Of a DNA stretch of 6,613 nt, positions 5,557 to 6,613 are shown one piece after another. The DNA comes from Pontiella desulfatans (GTDB lineage Bacteria; Verrucomicrobiota; Kiritimatiellia; Kiritimatiellales; Pontiellaceae). A program made the position numbers and the translations under genes. The DNA is taken from assembly GCA_029287275.1 (NCBI GenBank), contig JARFRL010000292.1, positions 1-6,613 of the forward strand, written 5' to 3'. The notes under the pieces are model-generated. The model made no database searches, was not told the origin of the DNA, and saw nothing but the letters and a program-made list of their open reading frames with translations. Position 1 is the first letter of the stretch. Each line of letters begins with the position of its first letter.

Positions 5557-6348
5557 GCAGCGCTTGCAGTGAACCGCGTCGGCGTCGTGTTGATGGTGGC
5601 CGCAGGCGTCGCACTTCCGCGCGTTGCGTTCCTGGGCGGTGGAAAGGCCCAGCTCCGCGGTGATGATGCCCGTTGGAACCGCGATGATGCTGTAGCCGAT
5701 GATCATGATGACCGCGGCGAGCGCCTGCCCGATCGGCGTGCTGGGCGCGATGTCGCCGTAGCCCACCGTGGTCAGCGTGACGATCGCCCAGTAGACCGCG
5801 CGCGGAATGCTGCTGAAGCCGTTCGCGTCGCCTTCGATCACGTACATCAACGAACCGATGATCACCACGATGGTCATGACCGCGACGAGAAAGATGCCGA
5901 TTTTTCGGCGGCTGGCGATCAGCGCGTTTTTCAGCAGGTCGGCCTCGCCGACGTATTGCGCCATCTTGAGCACGCGGAAAATGCGGAGCATGCGCAGCAC
6001 CTTGACCACGTCGAGGAAGCGCGTGCCCGGAATAAACAGGCCGATGTAGAACGGCAGCACCGCGAGCAGGTCCACCACGCCGAAAAAGCTCCGCGCGTAG
6101 CGCAAGGGCTTCGGCGCGCAGTAAAGCCGCAAGCCGTACTCGATCGTGAACAGCAGCGTGAATCCTCCGTTGACCGCGAACAACAAACCCCCGTGCGCGG
6201 CGCGGATGGAACCCACGCTCTGCAGCATCGTCAGGCAGACGCTGATGAGGATCGCGACGAACAACGAAACGTCGAAGAGTTTTCCCGCGGGCGTGTCGGC
6301 CTCGAAGATGATTTCGTACAGGCGGCTTTTGAGGTTCTGATCACTCAT
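5539..6348 (-). CDS. Voltage-gated potassium channel with C-terminal zinc ribbon
   Basis: This 269-residue inner-membrane ion channel of the six-helix Kv type assembles as a tetramer in its family. S1-S3 occupy about residues 24-42, 54-76 and 86-107. S4 has positively charged residues every third position (Lys116, Arg119, Arg122, Arg125, Lys128). S5 is at about 150-170, the pore helix precedes the selectivity filter TTVGYGD (193-199), and S6 lies at about 205-232. The soluble tail ends with two CxxC pairs (Cys246/249 and Cys261/264), a probable zinc ribbon. The ATG complementary to 6346-6348 is chosen because GGGGA lies 9 nt upstream. A further in-frame ATG gives 19 extra residues inside the upstream gene and is less likely. 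The start overlaps the upstream kinase stop by 8 nt, so the two are probably co-transcribed. Physiological role unknown, probably membrane potential or K+ homeostasis. Confidence 0.93.
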   Translation of the reverse strand: MSDQNLKSRLYEIIFEADTPAGKLFDVSLFVAILISVCLTMLQSVGSIRAAHGGLLFAVNGGFTLLFTIEYGLRLYCAPKPLRYARSFFGVVDLLAVLPFYIGLFIPGTRFLDVVKVLRMLRIFRVLKMAQYVGEADLLKNALIASRRKIGIFLVAVMTIVVIIGSLMYVIEGDANGFSSIPRAVYWAIVTLTTVGYGDIAPSTPIGQALAAVIMIIGYSIIAVPTGIITAELGLSTAQERNARKCDACGHHQHDADAVHCKRCGAALS

Positions 6349-6613
6349 GATATTGAATCCCCGCGGGCGTGATTTCCAAATGATGAACGGGATAGTCCAG
6401 TCCATCCAGCGCGGCGTATCCGATCCCTATGGCGCAATCGCCCAGCCCCGATCCCGAAATCTTCGCGCCGAACACGTCGGGTTCGGCCTGCAACGCCGCG
6501 ACGATCTCCGCGAGCTCCGGCGTGTTCACGCCCATCGACTCCATCAATTCCTGCCCGCGGTTGAGAATTTCGCCAAAGCCGGGAAAGTCGTGATTCCGCA
6601 AACAAGCGACCGC
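6341..6613 (-). CDS. GHMP kinase, mevalonate-kinase-like (C-terminal part, runs off right edge)
   Basis: The visible 90 C-terminal residues contain GAKISGSGLGDC (fragment residues 49-60), the glycine-rich third motif of the GHMP kinase superfamily, in the form seen in mevalonate kinases. The preceding RNHDFPGFGEILNRGQELM and GVNTPELAEIV also fit that family's C-terminal domain. These enzymes phosphorylate small-molecule alcohols with ATP; mevalonate kinase makes 5-phosphomevalonate for isoprenoid synthesis. The catalytic N-terminal half lies beyond the window, so the substrate is not settled. The frame is open to the edge (first complete codons AVAC), so the TTG near 6601 is not the true start. 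The TGA stop overlaps the channel gene start in ATGAGTGA. Confidence 0.8.
   Translation of the reverse strand, partial: AVACLRNHDFPGFGEILNRGQELMESMGVNTPELAEIVAALQAEPDVFGAKISGSGLGDCAIGIGYAALDGLDYPVHHLEITPAGIQYHE

Overview
The window reads as chromosomal DNA from a GC-rich Gram-negative bacterium. A Sec-exported outer-membrane porin, an Rnf-like membrane redox module and tightly packed, overlapping genes all fit this. The lineage cannot be named from the sequence. A mevalonate-kinase-like GHMP kinase and a gamma-proteobacterial-looking GapA-type GAPDH are compatible with several deltaproteobacterial-grade or candidate phyla. Both edges cut through genes.

Layout: the 5' half of a glyceraldehyde-3-phosphate dehydrogenase gene lies on the minus strand at the left edge (1-536). 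An intergenic region of about 450 bp (537-984) separates it from a divergent porin gene. This region holds a promoter candidate on each strand, a palindrome inside the plus-strand promoter, and a long leader with small hairpins. The porin (985-2232) ends at a good intrinsic terminator (2257-2294). A tight plus-strand operon follows: an FMN-binding RnfG-like gene (2359-2862), an RnfC-like iron-sulfur flavoprotein (2866-3894), an RnfD-like membrane flavoprotein (3885-4835) and an M48 metallopeptidase (4832-5542), with gaps or overlaps of 3, 10 and 4 nt. On the minus strand, a GHMP kinase (cut by the right edge) overlaps a voltage-gated K+ channel gene by 8 nt. The channel gene converges on the peptidase with a 4-nt overlap of stop codons, and its intrinsic terminator is embedded in the peptidase gene.

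How the genes may work together: RnfC, RnfD and RnfG homologues suggest electron flow from a cytoplasmic donor through Fe-S clusters to membrane-bound and then periplasmic covalently bound FMN. Subunits A, B and E of a full Rnf complex are absent here, and the RnfC lacks its usual N-terminal domain, so this is either a split locus or a reduced Rnf-like system.

The most striking feature is an in-frame amber codon (2533-2535) in the FMN-binding gene. Both halves are intact in the same frame, and the FMN-attachment motif lies downstream of the stop. A point mutation or sequence error, stop-codon read-through and amber recoding all remain possible. Two neighbouring genes end in TAG, which argues against wholesale reassignment of the codon.
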